From Natronococcus occultus SP4 (GTDB lineage Archaea > Halobacteriota > Halobacteria > Halobacteriales > Natrialbaceae): 64,000 nucleotides of DNA. The notes beneath the pieces are model-generated. The model saw only the letters and a program-made list of their open reading frames with translations. It had not been told where the DNA came from and made no database searches. Below, in pieces: positions 1-8,913 of the stretch (positions within the stretch are counted from its first letter, which is position 1; each line of letters opens with the position of its first letter). A program made the position numbers and the translations under genes. The stretch spans positions 2,967,001-3,031,000 of the forward strand of contig NC_019974.1 of the NCBI RefSeq assembly GCF_000328685.1, read 5' to 3'.

Positions 1-642
1 ACCGTCGCCGAGATCGGCTCCTACGCCCAGTACACCGGGACCGAAACGGTCGCCCTCCAGCTCGGAACGCTCCAGAGAACGACTGGGACCGCCAGTGCGG
101 ACCGGGCCTCGTTCGTCGCCGTCACCGTCGCGGACGATGTTGATCAGGAGGCCGTCCAAGCCGATCTCCAGGCCGCTCACCCCGACTACGACGTCCGCAG
201 TAGCGACGATCAGTTCGCCGCGATGGTCACCGACCAGGCGCTGGTCGTTGCAAGTGGCGTCGCCCTGGTCGGTCTCGCCGTCGTTGGCGGAATTGCTCTG
301 ACCGGCAACCTGTTCGTGTTGGTCGCCTACCAGCAACGTGAGACGCTCTCGGCGCTGCACGCGCTGGGGCTGTCGAGAGCGTTCCTTGCGGGGCTGATCG
401 GTATCCAGGGTGCGCTCATCGGTCTCCTCGGCGGCGTCGTTGCGCTCCTGGCAACGCCCGTGCTCGCCGCCGCCCTCAATCGGCTCTCGACGGCTGTACT
501 CGGATTCGAGCGGCTCGTCCGGACCGGGCTTGAGATCTACGTCCTCGGACTGGCGGTTGCGCTCGTCGTCGGGACGGCTGTTGCACTCGGCGCGGGCTGG
601 TATGCCGGACGGGCGGTGACGGTTACATCGGTTAGAACGTGA
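1..642 (+). CDS. ABC transporter permease, FtsX/MacB type (3' part)
   Basis: The reading frame is open from base 1, so the start lies outside the window; 213 residues are visible. Residues 1-75 are a soluble extracytoplasmic segment of the kind found in MacB-type permeases. Three hydrophobic segments follow at about 79-109, 128-158 and 178-206. The sequence SALHALGLSR before the second segment matches the Ala-Leu-Gly loop of FtsX permeases. The C-terminus is short and ends just after the last helix, as usual in this family. These permeases pair with an ABC ATPase to move lipoproteins, lipids or peptides, or to act mechanically. The substrate cannot be told because the partner genes are upstream of the window. 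Confidence 0.85.
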   Translation, partial: TVAEIGSYAQYTGTETVALQLGTLQRTTGTASADRASFVAVTVADDVDQEAVQADLQAAHPDYDVRSSDDQFAAMVTDQALVVASGVALVGLAVVGGIALTGNLFVLVAYQQRETLSALHALGLSRAFLAGLIGIQGALIGLLGGVVALLATPVLAAALNRLSTAVLGFERLVRTGLEIYVLGLAVALVVGTAVALGAGWYAGRAVTVTSVRT

Positions 643-771
643 GGACGCTGTTCCTGTGTCCACACGGTGCTGGTCATTCGTCTGGACAGTCGTCCACTCA
701 CCGGATCGATAGCGGTGGCGAGACTATTGGTCCAGAATCTTTAGGTTCATCGCAGCCAACTACATTGTAGA

Positions 772-924
772 ATGACTCAGTCGATCCCCACACAGTGTCC
801 CGAATGTGGCTCTTTAGACGTGCGGGTGACGAAACTATCCCCGTCCGAGCACGACCAGGGTGACGAATGGGCCACCCGTGTCGCCTGTAGGGGATGTACG
901 GAGTACGTCGAGTGGTTCAACTGA
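772..924 (+). CDS. 50-residue double-CxxC zinc-ribbon protein (copy 1 of 3)
   Basis: This small gene encodes 50 residues with C9-P-E-C12 and C39-R-G-C42, a four-cysteine zinc knuckle pair, and ends in EYVEWFN. Two more proteins of exactly 50 residues with the same spacing, a central SPSEH/SPTDH block and the same EY-x-EWF ending are encoded at 16908 and 45963. This conservation of length and cysteines is the main proof that it is a gene. A TATA-like ctttaggtt at about 739-747 lies some 28 bases before the ATG, fitting a leaderless monocistronic transcript. Such small CPxCG proteins are abundant in haloarchaea. The role is unknown; binding of nucleic acid or a protein partner is only a guess. 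Confidence 0.85.
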   Translation: MTQSIPTQCPECGSLDVRVTKLSPSEHDQGDEWATRVACRGCTEYVEWFN

Positions 925-1389
925 GCGGCTCGCTGACCAGCAGTACGATCAGCGTTGTCTCTGCTGGGGAACCGACGACGATATTCGTATAACTTTGTTA
1001 GGGACCGAACGGCAGTAAATTCGTGATCTGATCTTACCTGCTTTCTGTTCATTCCACGGGGTTGAAAACCGTATTCTGTCGTAGTCGGCCAATATAACGG
1101 AATTCCAGCCGATTCCTCATTAGCAGAACCAACTCGATTTATTCAATTATATATTATGTCCAGTTCACCTTTGAACAAGACTAATATATATCCGTGAACG
1201 GGCTAAGATTAGGTGACTGACAATCCATGCACAGAAACTCTTTCGTATATCCTCACTGTACTCTTAGGAAAACTATCTACCTTGTAATTCAGCTATAAGA
1301 AACAATGGAAAGAGAAAGACCACTCATCGATAAACAGCGTATTCGCACCATTTACTGCTATCAGTATCCTAACCAAAAGCTCAAATAAT
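925..1389. other. Gene-free AT-rich stretch
   Basis: No coding pattern is seen on either strand. From about 1070 onward the sequence turns strongly AT-rich and holds several TATA-like stretches, such as attatatatt near 1147-1156. It marks the left edge of the AT-richer glycan genes and probably contains the promoter of the gene at 1390. Confidence 0.5.
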
Positions 1390-3048
1390 ATGTCATCCAA
1401 ACGCCATAAAATAACAATCAGTGCACTGGTTCTTCTAACTGCGGGTATGATTGTCAGCACAGAACTCATCACTGAGCGTCTATTTCCGGTCCTTCCAGCG
1501 TCAATAGCACTCTGTATGGGGATCATTTTAGTCGCCTACTACGGACGAGACCGGCTAGTTGGTCCCCTGCTCCTCGCTGGTATCGTCGTAAGTGTCCACC
1601 TTCTATGGATGGCAGCCTTCGGTTCGTCTATGATCGGAACGGATCCTGATAAGGTAGCTCTCTGGACACAAGCAATGATCGAGGAAGAGAGTTTGAGTGG
1701 CACACAAGAACATTCAACTTTCTATGCGGCTGCACCCGTGTTTTTGATTCTGGCTGCGTTTGCCTCGCTCATACTCGATACGACCATACGATACGGATTC
1801 TTGATCTATCCACTACTCGTCGGATTCCTTCTGCCGATGATGACTGCTGCGGTTGTTTCCCGTGTTTGGCGATCGAAGGACGCCGCGTTAGTCGCCGGAA
1901 TCCTGTCAATGACAATGGCCCAGACGGTAATGTACTCCTTTACTCAGATCCCACAGAACGCAGCCGTATTCCTCTGGGCCGGATTTACACTCGCTGCGGT
2001 TCTATACCTTGCCGGTATAGTCGACAAGAATCGGTCGCTAGTACTATTGACGGTATTCCTCGGAGCAGCAATTCACACCCACAAAATTTCGGTTCTTGTC
2101 CTATTTGGCGGTGTTGCAACGTTGCTCGTTGCGACTTTCCTTCTCATGCGACTGCCAGTGGAACTCAAAGACCAAAACATCAAGCCTGCCTCGACGATGT
2201 TTGCCAGTGTCGCAATGGTCTCCGGACTCGGACTAGTTGTGCAGTGGGAGTGGATAACAGAGTATACCGATCGTGCAGTCGGACGCGTACTTGCAATGAC
2301 GACAACACCTTCCGGATTAGAGGAATACGAGTATACTACAGCTCTTGCGCTTAATTCAGACGTTCTGTCTATTGCCTCCTACTCTGCACATTTGGTGGCT
2401 AGTCTCGGAGTAGCCGGAATCTGCTGGCTCATTATCGCTCGAACCGATTATTACAGAGAGCCTGTTATTGGACTCCTTTCGTTCTGTGCGTTCATCGCGG
2501 CATTAACGGTCTTTTCAGTCTTTGGACCGATCGCAAACGGACGTATCCTATTCTATGCTGAGCCACTGCTTGCGATCATCATTGGTGGAGGTATTGCAAT
2601 TAAACTTGGTCCGCGAAAATCCCTCGTCGTTGTTGCAATCTTCGCGTTCATCACTCTACAGCTATTTGTCGCCCCTGCGACACCGGACTACCCAGACACT
2701 TCTCGCTCATATCTCACTGAGAACGAAGTGACCGCAAAAAGTTGGGGTGAGACGCACGGAACAGCGGGTATCTATACAGACCAGCGATACTCTCGGGAGA
2801 ATCTGCCGAGCAATATCGCCCAACATGAAGACCCTGACACTTATCGATCACTTGATGATGAAATATTTGAAGGTGACCTTAATACATCAGAATACAATTG
2901 TGTAGCCTTCCGAGATCGGCCACAAGATATTCACAGCTCTGAGCACGGAACGTTCATTTGGACGTGGGATGTTGAGGGCTACGTCGCTAATAATTACGGC
3001 CAAGTACATACAACAGGTGACGTAAATCACTACTGTAGCGGTCCCTAG
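1390..3048 (+). CDS. Polytopic membrane protein, GT-C glycosyltransferase-like
   Basis: The 552-residue product has about eleven to thirteen hydrophobic segments over residues 10-430. A soluble tail of about 120 residues follows, probably outside the cell. After the second or third helix there is a loop with GTDPDKVALW (residues 83-92). An acidic motif in the first outside loop is typical of GT-C enzymes, which take sugars from polyprenyl-phosphate carriers. The motif IHTHKIS also lies between helices. It stands in a locus with a priming sugar transferase, flippase and ligases, so assembly of a surface glycan is the likely setting. Its base composition is clearly lower in GC than genes after 6 kb. 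The GT-C assignment rests on topology and context. Confidence 0.6.
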   Translation: MSSKRHKITISALVLLTAGMIVSTELITERLFPVLPASIALCMGIILVAYYGRDRLVGPLLLAGIVVSVHLLWMAAFGSSMIGTDPDKVALWTQAMIEEESLSGTQEHSTFYAAAPVFLILAAFASLILDTTIRYGFLIYPLLVGFLLPMMTAAVVSRVWRSKDAALVAGILSMTMAQTVMYSFTQIPQNAAVFLWAGFTLAAVLYLAGIVDKNRSLVLLTVFLGAAIHTHKISVLVLFGGVATLLVATFLLMRLPVELKDQNIKPASTMFASVAMVSGLGLVVQWEWITEYTDRAVGRVLAMTTTPSGLEEYEYTTALALNSDVLSIASYSAHLVASLGVAGICWLIIARTDYYREPVIGLLSFCAFIAALTVFSVFGPIANGRILFYAEPLLAIIIGGGIAIKLGPRKSLVVVAIFAFITLQLFVAPATPDYPDTSRSYLTENEVTAKSWGETHGTAGIYTDQRYSRENLPSNIAQHEDPDTYRSLDDEIFEGDLNTSEYNCVAFRDRPQDIHSSEHGTFIWTWDVEGYVANNYGQVHTTGDVNHYCSGP

Positions 3049-3274
3049 TCGTAGGCAGAAAACTCTGAATGGATTCGTTTATAGTAATTGAATAATAAGA
3101 ATATTATTTGATCTGTTATTACTAATAGCATATGTTTTCACAGGTGCTTTGTGAAGAAATAAGGCACTCAATGGTTCTTCCCTTATTTAACCATAATTTC
3201 TCCACTCATACATCATATTTACATCTCTTGCTACTGTCCAAAAGATAAATGTGTGTTCAATATCATTACTGAGT

Positions 3275-4003
3275 ATGGCTGATGATCCGGAGAATCTAAT
3301 TGACGTTCCCGTAGCGAAGCGGGCAAAGGGAATATTCAACTGGTATCAGGGTTCACGAATGGAGGATTTCGATACGTTGATTGGAAATCACCACACCGGT
3401 GGAGGAAGGGCAGCATCAGTTGCCTGTGGTGATGGTCAATTCGAAGCACAGTATCTCGATAATCGATTCGAGGAGATTATCGGCGTTGAATTCGATAATG
3501 AGCGGGTACAGACGGCTAAAAGTCGGGGAGTTGATACGATTTGCCAAGCGGTGCCTCCCCTTCCGTTCGAGGATTGGTCTCTTGACGCGGTCGTCTCGTT
3601 AAGTTCAGTTGAACATTTTCCGGATGAACGCCAGTACGTAGAGGAGGTCGTTCGATGTCTTCGCCCTGGTGGAACCTTCTATCTCAACATGCCGATTGAG
3701 GTTGGAATTGGCGGATTGTTGCGCTTCTTTGGAAAAAACGTCGTCCATCCCACTTGTAGCAAGTATCCGGATTCGTGGCGCCGGTTCATTGATTACTCGA
3801 TAGAAGAGTTCCGTAAGCAGACCCCGCGGGATAAACACGGAACGGGTCATAGGTATTATAATTATACCTATCTCGTCGATGACCTCAGAGAACTGTTTGA
3901 CGAAGTAGAAATATATGGGTGGCCAAACCGATGGGCAGGCCCCTGTAACGTGGCCTATTTCGCTCGAGCGACGAGACCGCAAAAGAGGCTTATAAATGGG
4001 TAA
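3275..4003 (+). CDS. Class I SAM-dependent methyltransferase
   Basis: The 242-residue product has the class I methyltransferase pattern: motif I ASVACGDGQF (47-56), an acidic strand end at VEFDNE (71-76), LPFED with SLDAVVSLSSVEHF (96-115), and LRPGGTFYLNMP (129-140). The frame is open to a GTG at 3251, but the ATG at 3275 (MADDPENL) is the better start. The C-terminal half has a region rich in aromatic residues around GHRYYNYTYL. Between a GT-C-like protein and a ligase-like protein, it probably methylates a sugar or lipid intermediate of the surface glycan. Low GC and AT-rich flanks match its neighbours. The acceptor cannot be inferred. Confidence 0.85.
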   Translation: MADDPENLIDVPVAKRAKGIFNWYQGSRMEDFDTLIGNHHTGGGRAASVACGDGQFEAQYLDNRFEEIIGVEFDNERVQTAKSRGVDTICQAVPPLPFEDWSLDAVVSLSSVEHFPDERQYVEEVVRCLRPGGTFYLNMPIEVGIGGLLRFFGKNVVHPTCSKYPDSWRRFIDYSIEEFRKQTPRDKHGTGHRYYNYTYLVDDLRELFDEVEIYGWPNRWAGPCNVAYFARATRPQKRLING

Positions 4004-4155
4004 TTAAAATATTGGATTTAATGGATAGTGACTTTTATAAATAATTTTAATTCGGTCTAATCATAATTGAAATGACGCCCAATTAGATCGCTGTCAGATT
4101 TTATTTCATATCAGAATTCTATAAACTAAGACTTGGTTACAGAAAAGGAGCAAAG

Positions 4156-4634
4156 GGCCGTGTTGAATCGCCATAAGGAGGTGGAATTCACTGTTTCACG
4201 GCTCGCTTGATGTTATAGACGACACATATCAGGGCGGTTTCTCGGAATTCACGGAACCAGGACCGCGCTTGCACGGCAAAGTTGAGTGAGCGCTTGATAG
4301 CCGAATTCACTGTTTCAGTCATAGAGTACTGATTGTAGCGTTGTTCGTCAATTCTGGCGTTGTGCGCGTGATCGTAGAACGCGAAGATACGATGTTTGAT
4401 TAGCGGTCTAATATCGAAATCACGTAGCACTTCACGGAATGATTGTTTGTCGTAGCCCTTATCGGCGGTGACCTTTCGGGGCGGCGGATTCGTCTCTATC
4501 GGCAGTAACGTTTGAGCAACCGGTACAACTTCCCCAATGAGGCGAGATTTGGGTCATGAACAACTGAAGTCTCCCGCTTCAAGACCTTCGATTTAGCGAA
4601 CCATTCCGCCGCCGTCTAGTGATTCAACACAGCC
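4156..4634. mobile_element. Deleted IS5-like insertion sequence with intact ends and 8-bp target duplication
   Basis: Imperfect 16-bp terminal inverted repeats bound this 479-bp element: ggccgtgttgaatcgc at 4156-4171, and the reverse complement of ggctgtgttgaatcac at 4619-4634 (14 of 16 match). Direct repeats gagcaaag stand immediately outside, at 4148-4155 and 4635-4642, a perfect 8-bp target-site duplication. The interior holds only the C-terminal part of a DDE transposase on the minus strand. The element inserted as a unit and then lost its 5' transposase part, or it moved as a short non-autonomous derivative. Because the ends are intact, it could be mobilised by a full-length relative. 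Confidence 0.85.
4188..4520 (-). pseudogene. IS5-family-like transposase, C-terminal remnant
   Basis: The minus strand encodes ADKGYD, the block around the second catalytic aspartate of IS5-type transposases. It then runs in frame through REVLRDFDIRPLIKHR and the SMTETVNSAIKR block that carries the catalytic glutamate, ending at the stop at 4188. No start codon or N-terminal domain with the first aspartate is present. Upstream of about 4520 the frame breaks up, although fragments such as FAKSKVLKRETS near 4570-4600 look like displaced transposase sequence. It is not expected to be active. Confidence 0.8.
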
Positions 4635-4707
4635 GAGCAAAGAGATTTCATGGGTATTTATATTTCGATAAGAGGGAAATAGAGGTGACACAGCTATCAT
4701 TACTACT

Positions 4708-5919
4708 ATGGATCTACAACGACTAATTTGGGGGGAATCACCAGAACAGCCGACAGTTCCACTCTATTACCCGCTGCTTGCGTTGCTTCCGGTTGTGAGT
4801 AGTCTTACTGTCACAACATGGTTTCTCCCCCGTGAGTTGGGCTACTTCATCACAGCAACCTCATTGGCTGTGGTAGCTTTGTACGGTGTACTAGCATATA
4901 CTATCCGAGATACCGACATTCCATTACAAGTTAGTACTCCGTTTTTTATTTTACTGGGAGGATATTGGACGGGTTTGGTCGTCCACTACTCTCATTCCCC
5001 TCATATTGAAATTCTTCAATATATTCTTGTCACACCTCTTGCAGTTTTCACAACGGTAGTTATACTGCCTGCACTAATCGACGGGCGTCGGCAGGTATTC
5101 ACCATGGGGATTACACTCATAACGGTGGTGTCCTCACTAATTGGAATTGTTGTCCTCTGGCAGGAACCGAGCGAACTGTCTCGCTATATCGGAAGTCCGG
5201 TATTAGGCATTGGTAACCTCCGAACGACATCAATTTTTCATAATCCAAACACCTATGGCTTCTTCATGATGGCGGGCAGCCTTGCGGCCTTGTACACGTA
5301 TTTGACCCGTCGCGGAGCAGTATGGCTTGGGGCACTTGGTCTGTGTCTTCTTGGTCTGTTCATGAGCGGAGGTGATGCTGCATTTGTTGGCTTTGTTGCT
5401 GGTGCCGTACTCGTTCTCTCCGGCCCAGATTATCGGTTCGGATTCTTCGGACTCCTCTTCGCGGTCGTGGGTGTCTATATTGCGATTCAATTGGGACACG
5501 TTACCGATGTCATGGAAGGAACACTGATGCAGCGAGTTGACCGATGGGTGGCCTCGCTTGAGCGCCTCGCGCAAAATCCCCTGCTTGGAATCGGTTTCGC
5601 TAATACAGCCTCGCAGATCGGTGAAGAGATTGGTCCGCATAATTCCTACATCTATCCGCTACTAAACACTGGTATTATCGCTGGTGGGTTCTACCTGGGT
5701 GCACTTATCTACGCACTCGGCCAGGGACTCCGCACGTGGTGGACACCATGGACTGGATTCGTCGTTGGACTAACTGTCGCGATCTTTCTCTATATGGGAT
5801 TCGAGTCACTCTTTCTGGGTGGCCTTAGCGTCTCCTCGATACTGCTGGGACTCTCTCTCGGACTGCTTCTCTACTCCTCGGAGACACGACACTCGTGGCT
5901 GGGGACACAGAACCGGTAG
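4708..5919 (+). CDS. O-antigen ligase/polymerase-like membrane protein (Wzy_C type)
   Basis: The 403-residue protein has about eleven membrane helices. It shows the Wzy_C/WaaL signature: FHNPNTYGF at 177-185, then PLLGIGF at 291-297 and PHNSYIYPLL at 310-319, on a large outside loop. Such proteins join lipid-linked glycan repeats to each other or to an acceptor on the outer face of the membrane. Two relatives lie at 14197 and 28522. It follows the insertion-sequence relic and is AT-rich like the two genes before it, and may have come in with them. Whether it polymerises an exopolysaccharide or transfers a glycan to a lipid or protein cannot be decided from sequence. Confidence 0.75.
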   Translation: MDLQRLIWGESPEQPTVPLYYPLLALLPVVSSLTVTTWFLPRELGYFITATSLAVVALYGVLAYTIRDTDIPLQVSTPFFILLGGYWTGLVVHYSHSPHIEILQYILVTPLAVFTTVVILPALIDGRRQVFTMGITLITVVSSLIGIVVLWQEPSELSRYIGSPVLGIGNLRTTSIFHNPNTYGFFMMAGSLAALYTYLTRRGAVWLGALGLCLLGLFMSGGDAAFVGFVAGAVLVLSGPDYRFGFFGLLFAVVGVYIAIQLGHVTDVMEGTLMQRVDRWVASLERLAQNPLLGIGFANTASQIGEEIGPHNSYIYPLLNTGIIAGGFYLGALIYALGQGLRTWWTPWTGFVVGLTVAIFLYMGFESLFLGGLSVSSILLGLSLGLLLYSSETRHSWLGTQNR

Positions 5920-6050
5920 CCACCCATTGTTTTGGTTTGAAACGGTAGGTCAGAGGACGCCAACCCGGGTGTGACTGCTGCCGTTCGGTCCACTTTCAAT
6001 GTCTATTCCAACAAACTTTAACCAAATAATCTATAATACCATTATACTAA

Positions 6051-7508
6051 ATGTCGCGTGATTGTGTGTATTGGCGGATTGCAGCTCTCGGAACGGTGAT
6101 AATCGCGGTCATTGCAGGGGTTGTAGCGTCCGTTCTTACGACACCAGAGCCGATCACGGAACGGGTTGCCATCCCAGCTGCCCTCATCGGCGGCTGCGTT
6201 GGCGCCGCACTGACCCCGCTGTACGTCTCTCGGCCCCGGTCGACACCAGCAGTGCTCAGACAGACCGGCCGACAGGTCGGCCTCGCCTGTCTCGTGCTCA
6301 TCGGCCTTGCAGTTGTGGGCGTCCCCGGTGTCCCGCCGGTGGCGACGATCCTCGTAGCTGGTGGCTTCCTCGTTTTTGTCCTGCCGGGCTGGTATCGTCT
6401 CTGTCGCCGTCGGACCCGGTCCCGTCGCGTCCTCGTCGTCGGTGACGAGCCACGGTTGCTCGAGTCGGTGCTCCGATCGGTACCCACGACACCGGTCGGG
6501 TTTCTCTCGCCGGTGCTGTCCGATCACTCCGGTGACACACCGCTTTCGGCGCAGTCGGAGCCACCGTCGCCGGCCGACGACGAATCGGTCGTCGCAACCG
6601 ACGGGGGGAGGTCCGCTTTCGGTCGGCAAGCCCCGGATCGCCGTATCGAGCGCCTCGGTGGGCTCGCCCAACTAGAACGCGTTCTTCGGACCCGTGACGT
6701 CGATACTGTCGCGCTCGCGTTCTCGACGGCCGACCGCGAAACGTGTTTCAGCGCGCTCCGTACGTGCCGTGACCACGGTGTGGAGGTGCTCGCCCACGAG
6801 TCGCTGTCGACTCGGGTCCGCGGCGACGAGCGGGTCGGCGACTCGCTGATACGCGTCGATCTCGAGCCGTGGCCGTGGTACAGCCGGGCGATCAAACGGG
6901 CGTTCGACGTCGTGTTTGCAGCGGTCGGCCTCGTCGTGCTGGCACCGCTGCTCCTGGGTATCGCGGTGGCGATCAAACTCGATTCTCCGGGACCGGTCCT
7001 GTACAGGCAGACCCGAACGTCCGTGTTCGGCGAGCCGTTCACCCTCGTGAAGTTTCGAAGCATGGTTACGGACGCCGAAGCCGATGGGATCCAACTGAGC
7101 CGAGAGGACGCCGGCGAAGTCGACCCCCGGGTGACGGATATCGGCCACTGGCTCCGGAAGACCCACCTCGACGAGATTCCCCAACTGCTCTCGATCCTTT
7201 CCGGCGCGATGAGCGTCGTCGGTCCGCGGCCCGAGCGGCCCGCGATCGATCGCGAGCTCACGGCCGACGGCCTCGAGTGGCCGAAACGCTGGTTCGTCAA
7301 ACCCGGGCTGACCGGACTCGCCCAGATCAACGACGTCACCGGGTTCGAACCCGAGACGAAACTCGCGTACGACCTCGAGTACGTCCGGCGGCGGTCGCTC
7401 TGGTTCGATATCAAACTCGTCTGCCGCCAGCTCTGGCTGGTCGTCGCGGATGTGACACCGCTTGCTCTACAGCGCCGGGGTACCGACGAGGACTCGGAGC
7501 ACCGCTGA
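6051..7508 (+). CDS. Polyprenyl-phosphate sugar phosphotransferase (WbaP/bacterial sugar transferase type)
   Basis: The 485-residue protein has four N-terminal membrane helices (about 8-115), a Rossmann-like middle domain starting RRVLVVGDEPR (125-135), and a bacterial sugar transferase domain from 281. Conserved blocks are KRAFDV (282-287), SPGPVLYRQ (312-320), KFRSM (334-338), THLDEIPQLL (371-380) and GPRPE (391-395). D374-E375 correspond to the catalytic Asp-Glu pair of this family. The enzyme moves a sugar-1-phosphate from a nucleotide sugar to a polyprenyl (probably dolichyl) phosphate, the first step of lipid-linked glycan assembly. The middle region 160-200 is a low-complexity linker. 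From this gene on, base composition returns to high GC. A TATA-like tctataatac lies about 20-30 bases before the ATG. Confidence 0.88.
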   Translation: MSRDCVYWRIAALGTVIIAVIAGVVASVLTTPEPITERVAIPAALIGGCVGAALTPLYVSRPRSTPAVLRQTGRQVGLACLVLIGLAVVGVPGVPPVATILVAGGFLVFVLPGWYRLCRRRTRSRRVLVVGDEPRLLESVLRSVPTTPVGFLSPVLSDHSGDTPLSAQSEPPSPADDESVVATDGGRSAFGRQAPDRRIERLGGLAQLERVLRTRDVDTVALAFSTADRETCFSALRTCRDHGVEVLAHESLSTRVRGDERVGDSLIRVDLEPWPWYSRAIKRAFDVVFAAVGLVVLAPLLLGIAVAIKLDSPGPVLYRQTRTSVFGEPFTLVKFRSMVTDAEADGIQLSREDAGEVDPRVTDIGHWLRKTHLDEIPQLLSILSGAMSVVGPRPERPAIDRELTADGLEWPKRWFVKPGLTGLAQINDVTGFEPETKLAYDLEYVRRRSLWFDIKLVCRQLWLVVADVTPLALQRRGTDEDSEHR

Positions 7509-7689
7509 TGATGGCGCCACGAGTCGACCACTCCCGACGAGCGAAAGTCGGGAGACACCTGCTTCGTGTCCGCTCGCCGGGAACGAATTACCAACAGAGA
7601 GCGATGATTTTTTCACACCACTGGATGAATTTAGACACAGTTCGATCCGACGTTCCCCGCAGACCGACAGAGCACGTGAGACGGAATTA

Positions 7690-8817
7690 ATGACAGACGA
7701 CTCACCCACGACAGACCGACAGTTGCGCATCCTCCGGGTCGCACAGACCGTCTATCCGGACGTCAAGGGCGGCGGCGCCTACCACGTCCACGCGCTGAGT
7801 CGCGATCAGGCGGCGCTGGGACACGACGTCACGGTGTTGACGATCCGTCGCGATCCCGAGCTGGCACACGTCGAAGAGCGCGATGGGTACACCGTCGTCC
7901 GGTACGACCCGTCGGTGACGCTGCTCGGCAACGAAATCTCAGCCGGTGTTGCACGGTACCTCAAACACGCTGCCGGGTTCGACGTCGTCCATGCCCACTC
8001 ACATCTGTACTTCTCGACGAACCTGGCGGCACTGAAACGGCGGCTCGGAGACGTTCCACTCGCCATCACCAATCACGGGCTCTACTCCCAAACCGCCCCG
8101 GAACGGGTGTTCGAGTGGTATCTGAAGACGATCGGGCGGTGGACGTTCAATCGGGCGGACACCGTCTTCTGCTATACGGACGTCGATAGACGGCGGCTCC
8201 GCGAGTTCGGCGTCCGAACGGAGATCACGGTCGCCGCGAACGGCATCGATACCGAACGCTTTACCCCGGGGGGACCGACGAGCGACCTGATCGACGCGGA
8301 CGGGCCAGTGGTGTTGTTCGTCGGCCGACTGGTCGAGGGGAAACGACCACAGGACGTCCTCGATGCCGTTGCGACCGCTCGTGAGGCCAACCCCGAGCTG
8401 ACGGTGTACTTCTGTGGCGAGGGACCGTTGCGCGATGAACTCGAACGACGGGCAGGTGAGGCGGTCGGCGACAGCGTTGTCTTTCTCGGCCACGTGCCGT
8501 ACGACGAGATGCCCCGGATCTATCGCGCGGCGGACGTCCTCGTCCTGCCGAGTCGCGCCGAGGGTGTCCCGCGGACGGTCCTCGAAGCGATGGCGTCCGG
8601 AACACGCGTCGTCTGCTCGGACCTCGAGCAGGTCGCCTCGGTCGTCGGGGATCATGGTGCCGTCGTCCCTGTCGGCGACGTCTCGGGATTCGCGGCCGAG
8701 ATCCGGGCCCAGCTTGCACGCCCGACGCGCGGCGATGGCGGCGTCACACCGAACTACGACTGGCGGACGACCGTGAGTGCTGTCACGGAAACTCTTCAGC
8801 AGCTCACCCAGTCCTGA
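7690..8817 (+). CDS. Glycosyltransferase family 4
   Basis: The 375-residue protein has a GT-B fold. The N-terminal half opens with ILRVAQTVYPDVKGGGAYHV, where the Gly run binds the donor, and has HAHSHLYFST at 101-110. The C-terminal Glycos_transf_1 domain starts at about 205 with VVLFVGRLVEGKRP. It carries the E-x7-E motif in PSRAEGVPRTVLEAMASG (287-304, E291 and E299). It should add a sugar to the lipid-linked glycan at the cytoplasmic face. The frame is open upstream to 7462, overlapping the sugar transferase gene, but the ATG at 7690 gives the normal family N-terminus. It converges with the gene at 8914. Confidence 0.88.
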   Translation: MTDDSPTTDRQLRILRVAQTVYPDVKGGGAYHVHALSRDQAALGHDVTVLTIRRDPELAHVEERDGYTVVRYDPSVTLLGNEISAGVARYLKHAAGFDVVHAHSHLYFSTNLAALKRRLGDVPLAITNHGLYSQTAPERVFEWYLKTIGRWTFNRADTVFCYTDVDRRRLREFGVRTEITVAANGIDTERFTPGGPTSDLIDADGPVVLFVGRLVEGKRPQDVLDAVATAREANPELTVYFCGEGPLRDELERRAGEAVGDSVVFLGHVPYDEMPRIYRAADVLVLPSRAEGVPRTVLEAMASGTRVVCSDLEQVASVVGDHGAVVPVGDVSGFAAEIRAQLARPTRGDGGVTPNYDWRTTVSAVTETLQQLTQS

Positions 8818-8913
8818 CACCCCTCACGACAGCGGGCGTGGATGCCGCCCGTGTTCGTGGCCGTGCCGAACGCTCCCGCCGTCGCCGCCGAGCGCGGTCG
8901 TTGCTGTCGGGAC

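Noticed and set aside
6524-7594. Long minus-strand frame (356 codons) opposite the sugar transferase gene
   Set aside because: The translation is Arg/Ser/Thr-rich without domains and is the antisense shadow of a well-supported plus-strand gene.
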